Shown: positions 1 to 6,834 of the stretch, in pieces
Numbering within the stretch: position 1 is the stretch's first letter
Layout of the letters: the number at the start of each line of letters is the position of its first letter
DNA from: Syntrophomonadaceae bacterium
GTDB taxonomy: Bacteria; Bacillota; Syntrophomonadia; Syntrophomonadales; Syntrophomonadaceae
Reading direction: 5' to 3'
Assembly (NCBI GenBank): GCA_028686565.1
Contig: JAQUBU010000010.1
Span: 1 to 21,175, forward strand
DNA length: 21,175 nucleotides
Notes under the pieces: model-generated
Database searches by the model: none
Seen by the model: only the letters and a program-made list of their open reading frames with translations
What the model was told of the DNA's origin: nothing
Translations under genes and position numbers: made by a program

Positions 1-244
1 CAAAGATTAAATCATCAAAAACTATGCCCATTTCCTCATCATAATCTTTTTCGATTTCCAGCGACCATAATTCCTGATCAGCTTTTCTAAGCTCTATTTG
101 AATACAGTTATCATGTGAATAGAACCGATAGTCTATTATATCTTTGATTTCAAAGCCGTCAATCGATAAAATCTCATCGCCGGCTTCAATTCCAATTTCT
201 TCAGCAATACTGCCTTTAACAACCTCTTTTATCTGGGCTACCAT
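1..244 (-). CDS. DUF512-family protein, N-terminal PDZ part (3' end outside window)
   Basis: Reading the minus strand from the ATG at 244 gives an open frame of 81 codons that runs off the window start. It begins MVAQIKEVVKGSIAEEIGIE and continues with AGDEILSIDG, a PDZ carboxylate-binding-loop pattern, then a DYRFYSHD segment and an acidic EKDYDEEMG segment. This order is typical of the N-terminus of DUF512 proteins, which in full length carry a PDZ-like domain, a radical SAM-type cysteine cluster and the DUF512 domain. The cysteine cluster would lie outside the window, so the radical SAM part is inferred. An AGAGGT ribosome-binding site precedes the ATG. The gene points the same way as the sporulation operon upstream but is separated from it by about 550 bp. 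Its biochemical role is unknown. Confidence 0.8.
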   Translation of the reverse strand, partial: MVAQIKEVVKGSIAEEIGIEAGDEILSIDGFEIKDIIDYRFYSHDNCIQIELRKADQELWSLEIEKDYDEEMGIVFDDLIF

Positions 245-471
245 GCTAATTACCTCTAACCTAATTATTTATACAATTATCCGTTAAAAGCCAGCACTTC
301 GCAAGTTGCATCTAAAAGTCATCAATTCGTTATAAAATTATCTTGTTATTAATAACTCAACTTTCTGACCAAAAGAACAGGCTGAAAAGCCCGAAAAAGC
401 AATAAAATAACTGTTTAAAATTCCATATTGACGAACATCGCGAGCTATCTTATATGTCATAGCTATGAAAC

Positions 472-698
472 TAGTGTGCTTGTCATTGTTATGAAACTAG
501 CGTACTTGTCATTGCGAGCGCAGCGCCTTCCTGTCATTGCGAGCGCAGCGCGGCAATCTTCCCCGGTCATTGTCAATAAATGAAAAATGATCTGCGCTTT
601 TCGTTTACGTAATCAATTACGAGGGAAGATTGCCGCGTCGCTTACGCTCCTCGCAATGACAAGCACGCGAGTTTCATAGCAATGACAAGCACATTAGT
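472..698. repeat. Long imperfect inverted repeat (dispersed palindromic element)
   Basis: Two arms face each other. The left arm (472-563) holds GTGCTTGTCATTG, ATGAAACTAG and GTCATTGCGAGCGCAGCG followed by CGGCAATCTTCC. The right arm (623-698) holds GGGAAGATTGCCGCG, CTCGCAATGACAAGC and GTTTCATAGCAATGACAAGC. The left arm also contains a partial duplication of the CATTGCGAGCGCAGCG unit at 510-527. The CATTGCGAG...GGCAATCTTC core resembles a palindromic repeat family dispersed in many bacterial genomes. It lies between the DUF3189 operon and the DUF512 gene and could fold into a long hairpin in either transcript. No transposase is present. The remaining parts of the 245-796 gap (245-471 and 699-796) are AT-rich, and I see no gene there. 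Confidence 0.8.
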
Positions 699-796
699 TA
701 TGTCGCATAATATGTCAACTACGAAAGCTGAGTTAATAAATTACAACAGATACCTGTCAGAGGTTTTATAGCATATTGAATAGGAGTTAAAAGAAG

Positions 797-1249
797 TTAA
801 TGTAAATGCAATTTCTTAGTTTCGAGCCGAAAATTTTCTACCTCCTTCAAAATGCGATGGAATTCCTTCTGCACAATATAATTGGATAGCAGTAAACTAA
901 TACTCTCCCCGCCCAGAATATTAGAAATCTTTTCCAGCATCAGCAGCAGCTGTTCCCCCTTAATCCTCACCGGCTTTACGACCAGATCTTCATTTGAGAA
1001 TCCTAAAACATTAACCAGATCCCCAATGGTTTTCTGAGCCATTAATACTTCTCTGCCAGCCCCTAAGGTATAAACCTGATTGCCCAAACTATCCTCATCA
1101 ATAAATAAGGGGAATCCGCTGTCATCTTTTTTGATATCACTAAAGCCTGGAATCATCTTAAAATCTCTATCAGGTAATCTCTGCAAATAAACATAGGCAG
1201 CAATTAGGCTGTGATGAACACCGGTAGTTCCCAAAAAAATAATTTTCAT
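797..1249 (-). CDS. DUF3189 family protein (second paralogue)
   Basis: A 150-residue soluble protein starting MKIIFLGTTGVHHSLIAAYV, followed by YLQRLP. The N-terminal pattern (beta strand, glycine-rich turn, HHS, then an alanine-rich helix) matches the N-terminus of the preceding gene (MKIIYHCFGGSHSS), and both fit the DUF3189 family. It lacks the Cys of the CFGGSHSS motif seen in its paralogue. A central stretch, VYTLGAGREVLM, corresponds to VYVLGKKSMGN in the neighbour, which supports tandem duplication. The ATG lies one base beyond the stop of the upstream paralogue, and its own ribosome-binding site is weak (AGGT), so translational coupling is likely. It is the last gene of the spoIIP operon. 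Molecular function is unknown; the context suggests a sporulation-related role, which is inference. Confidence 0.75.
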   Translation of the reverse strand: MKIIFLGTTGVHHSLIAAYVYLQRLPDRDFKMIPGFSDIKKDDSGFPLFIDEDSLGNQVYTLGAGREVLMAQKTIGDLVNVLGFSNEDLVVKPVRIKGEQLLLMLEKISNILGGESISLLLSNYIVQKEFHRILKEVENFRLETKKLHLH

Positions 1250-1250
1250 T

Positions 1251-1721
1251 TTATGATACCTGCACTTTTTTCATGCATTGCAGACGAGTATACTCCACCA
1301 AATTAACCAAACTAAAGAAAGCATTGCGCGATCCGCTTCCGAGTACTGGTCTGGCCAATTTGTCCAGACCCATTCTTCTTGATGTAAAACCGCCTATCTT
1401 CATACTCCAGTTAACTTGATTCATGCAATTAACACTTATCAAGTCATCTCTAACACCTAATATCTCGGCAATTCCCAGCAATATATTGGAATAGCGATTA
1501 CCCATGCTTTTTTTGCCTAAAACATATACTTCATTTTTAAATTCATCAATTCCCATAAACCGGATCGATCCAAAATCTTCATTAGTCGTTTTATCATAAT
1601 AAGGTATAGTCATCATTTCTTCCATTGAAGGCAATCGGCTTTTATCAATTAGTCCCAAATGAATCGCAGATGCCAAGACCGATGAGTGAGAACCTCCAAA
1701 ACAATGATATATAATCTTCAT
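1251..1721 (-). CDS. DUF3189 family protein (first paralogue)
   Basis: A 156-residue soluble protein beginning MKIIYHCFGGSHSSVLASAI. This Cys-Phe-Gly-Gly-Ser-His-Ser-Ser turn followed by an Ala/Ile-rich helix is the hallmark I associate with DUF3189. A mid-protein segment, GSIRFMGIDE...VYVLGKKSMG, and a C-terminal helical region follow. I see no signal peptide or membrane segment. A GGGGGG-type ribosome-binding site stands 6 bases before the ATG at 1721. The gene is co-directional with the YIEGIA partner gene (17-bp gap) and with its paralogue (1-bp gap). The glycine/serine-rich turn could bind a phosphate or nucleotide, but I see no diagnostic catalytic motif and assign no activity. Confidence 0.78.
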   Translation of the reverse strand: MKIIYHCFGGSHSSVLASAIHLGLIDKSRLPSMEEMMTIPYYDKTTNEDFGSIRFMGIDEFKNEVYVLGKKSMGNRYSNILLGIAEILGVRDDLISVNCMNQVNWSMKIGGFTSRRMGLDKLARPVLGSGSRNAFFSLVNLVEYTRLQCMKKVQVS

Positions 1722-1737
1722 GAAATACCCCCCGCAA

Positions 1738-1932
1738 TCAATGTTTGCAAATTATTAAAATTCCATTTTCCAGGTCATGTACTACACCACCTAGAATTCG
1801 CGCTAAATAAAGACTGGTTTTTTCCTGTTCCTGAATATTCTTTGCCAAAAAAACCGGGCAGCCTCCTCCCTCTGCTCTCGCACCTTCGATGGCGACTATA
1901 GCCAAAATACATTCTTTTATAGCTATATCCAT
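1738..1932 (-). CDS. Small YIEGIA-associated protein (capping complex subunit family)
   Basis: A 64-residue protein starting MDIAIKECILAIVAIEGARA, with a glycine-rich GGGCPVFLAKN segment and an ending ILGGVVHDLENGILIICKH. Its size, sequence style and position directly after the YIEGIA gene match the small partner family that protein databases call 'capping complex subunit for YIEGIA'. The ATG overlaps the stop of the YIEGIA gene (TAATG, one shared base), so the two are almost certainly translated in a coupled way in fixed stoichiometry. No membrane segment is evident, so a cytoplasmic subunit bound to the YIEGIA membrane protein is a reasonable inference. Two cysteines (residues 8 and 25) and one near the C-terminus do not form an obvious metal site. 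Confidence 0.7.
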   Translation of the reverse strand: MDIAIKECILAIVAIEGARAEGGGCPVFLAKNIQEQEKTSLYLARILGGVVHDLENGILIICKH

Positions 1933-2822
1933 TAATCAGCCGCCTTTCTTCCATAAAAACTGTTTAGAGAAGTACCCCGGGTTGATTCCAGAACCGGAAC
2001 TCTCTTGATGATTTCTATCAGGTAATCAATATCAGGCTCATTGGCCAGCAGAAACATAGCCAGATAACCCTTATCAATATGTTTTCTAGCCAATGGTGCA
2101 AACTGAGTTTCGCTCATATCTACCTTGCTGCCCAATATTGATACTGCATCATGAATTATAGCCATTCTCTGCCCGGGAGCATCCAGGGTTAAACGAGCAT
2201 TATCATCAATCGGTTTGATGATAACGCCCATCCCTTCTTCCAGGATTTTTTCCCGATCGGCATGTAAACCAACATTCATTATTACAACATCATTGACTCT
2301 GAGCATGGAACCATCAAAGAAAAGCTTGCCTGTTTCAATTTGGGCTATATCTCCAACATGTGACCCGGCCATCATTTTAAGTGAAACCATAAAACAAAGG
2401 GGCGCAGATATAAAAACATATTGCCACCCCAAATAATAAACGATTCCACTGTTTATCAGGGCAGTTAGAATAACCAGATAGTTTCTGGCTTCAAATACCC
2501 GTGCTATCCCCTCAATATAGTCATTTCCCCTGGGAATTAATTTAGTTTTTTCAAGATTATTCAGGGTTTCTCTCTCCATATTGCGAATATCACGAAACTG
2601 CTGGGCAGCCAGAACCAGAAAGGTTACAGCAACATAGTCCGGCTTGGCCAAGGCGGGAATTGCGACTGCCCCCAGACTGGCCGCAATAAAGCCTAACGCC
2701 AGGTGCGTAAAATAGGCATGCGGATAAGTGGGATAGTAGCGATAATCACTCCGCAACATAAGCCACCTATCGGCAAACCCGCTTATTATACCTGCCAAAA
2801 CAGCTATCAGATATTTTTCCAC
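1932..2822 (-). CDS. YIEGIA family membrane protein
   Basis: A 296-residue protein that contains the family's name-giving motif at about residues 102-107 (DYIEGIARVFEARNYL). The N-terminal 150 residues hold several hydrophobic segments (about 3-17, 40-58, 64-74, 112-150). The C-terminal half is soluble and beta-rich and includes GKLFFDGSMLRVNDVVIMNV and a segment with IIKPIDDNARLTLDAPG. The start is GTG, directly after the spoIIP stop codon, with only a weak AAGGG upstream, so it is probably translated by coupling. YIEGIA proteins occur in endospore formers. The exact function is not something I can derive from sequence; the neighbouring SpoIIP and small partner protein imply a role in spore formation or the spore membrane. 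Confidence 0.82.
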   Translation of the reverse strand: MEKYLIAVLAGIISGFADRWLMLRSDYRYYPTYPHAYFTHLALGFIAASLGAVAIPALAKPDYVAVTFLVLAAQQFRDIRNMERETLNNLEKTKLIPRGNDYIEGIARVFEARNYLVILTALINSGIVYYLGWQYVFISAPLCFMVSLKMMAGSHVGDIAQIETGKLFFDGSMLRVNDVVIMNVGLHADREKILEEGMGVIIKPIDDNARLTLDAPGQRMAIIHDAVSILGSKVDMSETQFAPLARKHIDKGYLAMFLLANEPDIDYLIEIIKRVPVLESTRGTSLNSFYGRKAAD

Positions 2823-3881
2823 CTATTGGTTTCTGCCCTTATTTAGAAAATAATAACCTCCTGCGGCAGCGGCAACTGCAATCAACAATATTAATACTGT
2901 TGTTCCAGCACCCTGATTATCTCCGGTGCCAAGGGGTTTTTTGGCTGGTTCATTTGTTGAGTTATTGTTAAGCGATATACCCATTACAGTTGGCAAAGTC
3001 TCGGCAAAAAGGGCAACTCCTTTCTCGGCATCTTCTTTCTTATTGGTATGTGCTCCAACTTCAATCAACATCGACCGCGGGCTGAGATCCTGGTTATAGT
3101 CTCCTTTACCAATATATATACCATTGGATAAACCCGGTTGTTTTTTATCCATAACAGCCTTCATTTTTTTGGCGAACTCCATGTTGCTTTTCATGTTGGG
3201 ATTGCTGCGTCCAACTACCAATTTAATCTTGGTGACATCCTCACCGCCCACTTGTGCCTGGTATTGCGAGGCGGGTACTGCATCCCGGTGAACATCAATG
3301 ATAGCATCCGACTGGCTTTTTTTCAGCAAGCTGGCGGCTGTTCTTCGCGAACGATTATATGCATTGATATCATGCGGGTTATGATTATTTTGGCTGTATT
3401 CTACATCAAAACCTATTTTTTTCAGCTTCTCCACCAGAACCTCTCCCACATCGTAAATACCGCCATTTCCTTCTATGCTTTCTTTACCGTCACCAGGAAT
3501 ATAGGACTCGTCACTATGAGTATGATAGACGGCAATAACAGGCTTTTTATTGGCCGCTGCCGGTACCGCCTGATTGAATATCCAGGCATTTTGTCTTTGA
3601 TCATATTCCATAACCGGCATTTTTTCCTGACCCTGGTAGATACAATGTGCTGTATGGCCGGTAAGCTCGACAACTTTGTAACGTGAATTATTTGCACTTA
3701 TATATTCATCACCCGGATACACCTTGGAACCAGTCTGGTGGATAAGATTATTATTTTCATCAAGCAGAGTGTAGTATGTGTTTGAAGATACATTTTGATC
3801 AACGGCAAAAGCTGCCGGGGTTATCAGTGATAAAAACAAAGTAAGCACCAGTAATATGCTTACAGACTGCTGCTTATTCAT
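2823..3881 (-). CDS. spoIIP: Stage II sporulation protein P (SpoIIP), peptidoglycan hydrolase
   Basis: SpoIIP is the amidase/endopeptidase that, with SpoIID and SpoIIM, thins septal peptidoglycan and drives engulfment. With the start chosen at 3881 the protein has 352 residues: signal or anchor helix about 6-27, an extracytoplasmic linker, and a SpoIIP catalytic domain about 114-310. It contains HTHSDESY (120-127), DVHRDAVP and SMLIEVGAHTN, which supply the usual zinc-binding His and Glu residues. A second hydrophobic segment (TTVLILLIAVAAAAGGYYFL) lies at the extreme C-terminus, followed by KGRNQ. Several upstream ATGs exist (3887, 3899, 3950); 3881 is preferred because GGGAG lies 8 bases upstream. 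The start overlaps the end of the DUF1614 gene by 8 bases. The C-terminal anchor differs from the B. subtilis protein, which has only an N-terminal anchor. Confidence 0.88.
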   Translation of the reverse strand: MNKQQSVSILLVLTLFLSLITPAAFAVDQNVSSNTYYTLLDENNNLIHQTGSKVYPGDEYISANNSRYKVVELTGHTAHCIYQGQEKMPVMEYDQRQNAWIFNQAVPAAANKKPVIAVYHTHSDESYIPGDGKESIEGNGGIYDVGEVLVEKLKKIGFDVEYSQNNHNPHDINAYNRSRRTAASLLKKSQSDAIIDVHRDAVPASQYQAQVGGEDVTKIKLVVGRSNPNMKSNMEFAKKMKAVMDKKQPGLSNGIYIGKGDYNQDLSPRSMLIEVGAHTNKKEDAEKGVALFAETLPTVMGISLNNNSTNEPAKKPLGTGDNQGAGTTVLILLIAVAAAAGGYYFLNKGRNQ

Positions 3882-4608
3882 GTTCATCTCTCCCTTCATC
3901 CTGATTCCGATTGCTACTGTTATCCTGCTGAGGCAACGGTTTTTGAGCAACTTCAGGCTCTCTGAGATTTCTGATAAGTTCTTCCGGTCTGCCCTCAGTT
4001 TCCGGCCCGCCTTGCATGCGTTCCAGAGTTTCTCCTATTATCTCAGCCAGCAGAACAGCCAATATTCCAGCAAGTATTAAAGAATCAAAAGCCCCGGCTC
4101 CGCCTACATGTACTGTTCCGCGCACACCGCTGTTAACCAAATAAAAATATTGCGCTATATCCAGAGCCAGAACACCCATAACCGCTGCAAAGAAGGCGCC
4201 GCGCCGTGACCTTCCTGCCAGATAACCAACAACACCTGCTACCAGGGGATAAATATAAATGGGATCAATAAATATTTGTTCCGGCTCCGCACCCAGAAAT
4301 CTGCCAGCTAGGAATAAGGCTAACGCAGTAACGGCTGCTGCAATAATAGCTCTTGTTTTCTCGAAACCAGTCCCTGCCCCCAGCCAAACATATATGGCCA
4401 GACCCACCGCTATAATCCCGCCCAGATTAATAGTAATTCTGGAGGTAACCGGAATATCGATAAAGCTTCCAACAATAATCAAAGCAATAACAGCTAAAGC
4501 CCCTTTGTCACTTAAACGCAGACGATCTAGAACCCGATGGGCCACTCCGAAGTATATCAGTATTGATATTACGACCAGGGCTATCAGTCCAAACGGAAAA
4601 TTTGCCAT
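3874..4608 (-). CDS. DUF1614 family multi-pass membrane protein
   Basis: A 244-residue protein with about six or seven hydrophobic segments in the first 195 residues. These include LIALVVISILIYFGVA, an LAVIALIIVGSF segment, a GGIIAVGLAIYVW segment and paired glycine-rich helices around GAGAFDSLILAGILAVLLAE. A hydrophilic, charged tail rich in Gln, Asn and Glu follows (EGRPEELIRN... to DEGRDEHE). The conserved GTVHVGGAGAFDSI/L stretch is what I associate with DUF1614. The ATG at 4608 is preceded by GGAAGG about 10 bases upstream. It is the promoter-proximal gene of the spoIIP operon, and its 3' end overlaps spoIIP. Function is unknown; the operon suggests a membrane component of the engulfment or spore-envelope machinery. 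Confidence 0.78.
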   Translation of the reverse strand: MANFPFGLIALVVISILIYFGVAHRVLDRLRLSDKGALAVIALIIVGSFIDIPVTSRITINLGGIIAVGLAIYVWLGAGTGFEKTRAIIAAAVTALALFLAGRFLGAEPEQIFIDPIYIYPLVAGVVGYLAGRSRRGAFFAAVMGVLALDIAQYFYLVNSGVRGTVHVGGAGAFDSLILAGILAVLLAEIIGETLERMQGGPETEGRPEELIRNLREPEVAQKPLPQQDNSSNRNQDEGRDEHE

Positions 4609-4937
4609 ACTCTTTCATCCTTCCAAAAATTATTTGCTGTCAATATATTTCCCGTTTAACCACTTATTATGTAAAACATCCATAAGTACAAAGTACTATT
4701 CGGGAGATTCATAAACAAGAAAGAGAACCATCTACCAAAGACTTGAGCCCAGAAAACTAGATGTTTAGTCTGCTAAAAAAGAAGAACGCCACTGCAAATA
4801 ATTGTCTGAAATATTAATTTTACCCATGATATCATAGGATAGATTAGCTATATCATGTCATAGGGAGTTATTGGGAGTAGTTTTTATCTCAGAACATCTG
4901 AGTTGGATATTTGCCATACTATAGCATGATATCAACT
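4609..4937. other. Intergenic region between divergent operons, no gene seen
   Basis: AT-rich sequence between the start of the minus-strand DUF1614 operon and the plus-strand riboswitch promoter. It must contain the promoter of the sporulation operon, but I could not fit a convincing sigma E, F, G or A promoter. Small dyads are present: ATGATATCATAGG near 4830, TATATCATGTCATAGG near 4850, and CTCAGA-ACA-TCTGAG at 888-902 of the 4 kb block (4888-4902). The repeated ATAGCATGATAT-like words at 4828-4933 could be operator sites. No open frame with a plausible start was found. Confidence 0.5.
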
Positions 4938-4966
4938 TTGGGAGTAAATTCGCTATATGCTATACT
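4938..4966 (+). promoter_or_regulatory. Putative sigma-A promoter of the riboswitch-controlled transporter operon
   Basis: A -35-like TTGGGA at 4938-4943 and a -10-like TATACT at 4961-4966 are separated by exactly 17 bases. This would start the transcript near 4973, about 30 bases upstream of the riboswitch aptamer, which is a sensible geometry. Both hexamers deviate from consensus by two bases or fewer. No experimental evidence. Confidence 0.45.
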
Positions 4967-5001
4967 AAAATGGTATATCAGAATAATTCAACAAACTATT
5001 C

Positions 5002-5128
5002 TGTTGACGCCGAATCTTAAATGTAAGAGCGGGGGACCCAATTTTTGGGGTGAATCTCATTAAAAATGAGTAGGGCTGCCTTTGGCCCGAATCCGTCAGC
5101 TAACCTCGTAGGCGTGGAAAGGGAAGAA
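5002..5128 (+). promoter_or_regulatory. ydaO/yuaA-type c-di-AMP riboswitch
   Basis: The sequence contains the strongly conserved blocks of the c-di-AMP (ydaO-yuaA) aptamer in the correct order: GAGCGGGGGACCCA (5027-5040), TTTGGGGTGAATC (5043-5056), GAGTAGGG (5068-5075), CCCGAATCCGTCAGCTAACC (5086-5105) and CTCGTAGGCGT (5105-5115). The terminal pairing ACGCC (5007-5011) with GGCGT (5111-5115) is visible. This class binds cyclic di-AMP and normally turns expression off when ligand is high. In Firmicutes it controls potassium transport, osmolyte transport and cell-wall genes. Here it stands directly upstream of a terminator and the amino-acid ABC transporter operon. Confidence 0.95.
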
Positions 5129-5139
5129 TACTGCTTTTT

Positions 5140-5163
5140 AGGCCGATCTTCTCGGCCTTTTTC
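5140..5163 (+). terminator. Intrinsic terminator forming the riboswitch expression platform
   Basis: AGGCCGA (5140-5146) pairs with TCGGCCT (5152-5158) around a TCTTC loop, followed by a run of T (5158-5162). It lies 11 bases after the riboswitch aptamer and 150 bases before the first transporter gene, so it is very likely the ligand-controlled terminator. Confidence 0.88.
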
Positions 5164-5306
5164 TATTCCTTTTCCGGTCATAACAATATAATATTTGTCA
5201 ACAGAATCGATCTGCTTTTCAGGAAGGAGGTAGATAGATTATTTGTTAGTACGTACTTAAGGAGAATATTATTGTATTGCGCATAACAAGGAAGGGGGAA
5301 CAACTA

Positions 5307-6128
5307 GTGAAAAAAAATCAGCTTTTGGTCATCACCTTGGTGATGATATTTACTTTAGGTCTGTTGATCTCAGGATGTGGTCAGAATGAAAAAGAGACTA
5401 GCTCGATAAATCAGAACGAACAAGGGGATAACTCGCTGGAACGTGTGAAAAATGCAGGAGAAATCACATTTTCAATGAGCGGTGGTTATCCTCCTTTTAA
5501 TTATTATGATGAAAAAAATCAACTGGTTGGCTTTGATATTGATGTTTGCAACGAGGTTGCTAAAAGATTAGATGTAGAGTTCAAAGCAGTGCCCAACGAG
5601 TGGAGTGGAATTGTTGAAGGACTCAGGTCTGGTGTATACGACGGTATCTTGGGCAGTATGGCCATAACCGAGGAAAGAAATGCGGTAGTTGACTTTTCAA
5701 TACCGTACTACTATTCCGGTGCCCAGCTATTAGTACGGGAAGACAGCCTTTTACAGAGTAAAGAAGAATTAGAAGGAAAAAAAGTAGGTTTGGTTACTGG
5801 AACCACCTTTGAAGGTGATGCCAACAAATTGAAGGCTGATGTTAAATTATATAAAGATGATAACCAGACATTAATGGAATTGCAAAATAAAAACCTGGAT
5901 GCAGTAATAACCGACCGGGTAGTAGGAATAACTGCTATAAATAACAGCGAATTCGATGTTAAATTACTGGGCAAGCCATTAAGAAGTGAAGATATCGCAG
6001 TTGCTTTTCGCCAGGAAGATGACACATTAAGAGAGGCCGTTAATGAAGTTCTGCAAGCCATGCACGATGATGGCACCTTGAGTACCCTGAGCGAAAAATG
6101 GCTTAAGCAGGATATTAGTACCAAATAG
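5307..6128 (+). CDS. Polar amino-acid ABC transporter substrate-binding lipoprotein
   Basis: A 273-residue protein with a lipoprotein signal: MKKNQ, hydrophobic core LLVITLVMIFTLGLLISG, lipobox cysteine at residue 24. The SBP_bac_3 fold follows, with hallmarks SMSGGYPPFNYYDE, GFDIDVCNEVAKRL, EWSGIVEGLRSGVYD, GSMAITEERN and GLVTGTTFE. It captures a polar amino acid outside the cell for the permease and ATPase encoded next to it. The specificity is not determinable by eye; family members bind glutamine, arginine, histidine, lysine or cystine. I chose the GTG at 5307 because GGGGG lies 8 bases upstream and the signal peptide then starts properly. A longer TTG start at 5277 exists. The operon lies under the c-di-AMP riboswitch. 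Confidence 0.9.
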   Translation: MKKNQLLVITLVMIFTLGLLISGCGQNEKETSSINQNEQGDNSLERVKNAGEITFSMSGGYPPFNYYDEKNQLVGFDIDVCNEVAKRLDVEFKAVPNEWSGIVEGLRSGVYDGILGSMAITEERNAVVDFSIPYYYSGAQLLVREDSLLQSKEELEGKKVGLVTGTTFEGDANKLKADVKLYKDDNQTLMELQNKNLDAVITDRVVGITAINNSEFDVKLLGKPLRSEDIAVAFRQEDDTLREAVNEVLQAMHDDGTLSTLSEKWLKQDISTK

Positions 6129-6161
6129 TTTTTCTTATATGGTTTGGCAGGAGTATTAAAA

Positions 6162-6815
6162 ATGGAGTTTATTAATGTAATTATCAAATATATACCCTTC
6201 TTCTTACCTGCAGCCTGGATGACTCTGCAAATAACAATTCTAGGCATAATTATTGGTGTATTGCTGGGTTTAGTTGGTGCTTTTTTACGTATTTCCAATA
6301 AATGGTGGATTAATGCCATTGCACACATCTATATTTTTGTCATCCGGGGGACTCCATTACTTCTGCAGCTTTTTATTTTTTTCTATGTTTTACGCCAAAC
6401 CTTGAGTCTGGATTCACTAACTGCTGCTTTTCTGGCACTGGGCATTCATAACGGAGCATACATTACAGAAATATTCCGTGGTTCCATCCAGTCTATTGAC
6501 CATGGACAAATGGAGGCAGCACGGTCCTTGGGAATGAGTTATCCGCGAGCGATGATTCGAATAATCCTGCCCCAGGCATTTAAGCGGTCGATACCGCCTT
6601 TAGGCAACCAGTTTATTATTGCTTTAAAGGACTCATCCCTGGCCAGTGCCATAACTATTAATGAAGTATTATTACAAGCCCAAAGACTGGCCGCTGCTAA
6701 TTATAAAATGCTTGAAATGCTGACTATTGCTGCTATTTTCTATCTGTTTTATACAAGTATTTTTACTTGGCTGGTTAATCACCTGGAAGAATGGTTAAAC
6801 GTAGACAACAAGTAA
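6162..6815 (+). CDS. Amino-acid ABC transporter permease (HisM/GlnP type)
   Basis: A 217-residue integral membrane protein of normal length for the His/Glu/Gln/Arg permease family. The first helix is FFLPAAWMTLQITILGIIIG with the family's typical G/A-rich second helix; a middle region VIRGTPLLLQLFIFF is diagnostic. The EAA loop that contacts the ATPase is visible as GQMEAARSLGMSYPRAM, followed by ILPQAFKRSIPPLGNQFI. The start at 6162 (ATG) is chosen over an in-frame TTG at 6144 because AGGAG lies 8 bases upstream. It stands 33 bp after the binding-protein gene and 19 bp before the ATPase gene, so all three form one operon. It probably acts as a homodimer. Confidence 0.93.
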   Translation: MEFINVIIKYIPFFLPAAWMTLQITILGIIIGVLLGLVGAFLRISNKWWINAIAHIYIFVIRGTPLLLQLFIFFYVLRQTLSLDSLTAAFLALGIHNGAYITEIFRGSIQSIDHGQMEAARSLGMSYPRAMIRIILPQAFKRSIPPLGNQFIIALKDSSLASAITINEVLLQAQRLAAANYKMLEMLTIAAIFYLFYTSIFTWLVNHLEEWLNVDNK

Positions 6816-6834
6816 CTGACCAGGAGGTGGAATT

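Noticed and set aside
472..698. CRISPR array or insertion sequence
   Set aside because: The repeats are inverted rather than regularly spaced direct repeats, and there is no transposase or cas gene.
3138..3686. 182-codon plus-strand frame opposite spoIIP
   Set aside because: It lies entirely antisense to a well-supported gene, has no recognisable domain and no ribosome-binding site; a shadow frame.
4609..4760. Sporulation-type promoter for the DUF1614 operon
   Set aside because: A CATAATA word exists on the minus strand about 70 bases upstream of the start, but no matching -35 at the right spacing for sigma E, F, G or A.
5711..6328. 205-codon minus-strand frame opposite the transporter genes
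   Set aside because: Antisense to two strongly supported genes, low-complexity Ser/Leu-rich translation, no domain; a shadow frame.
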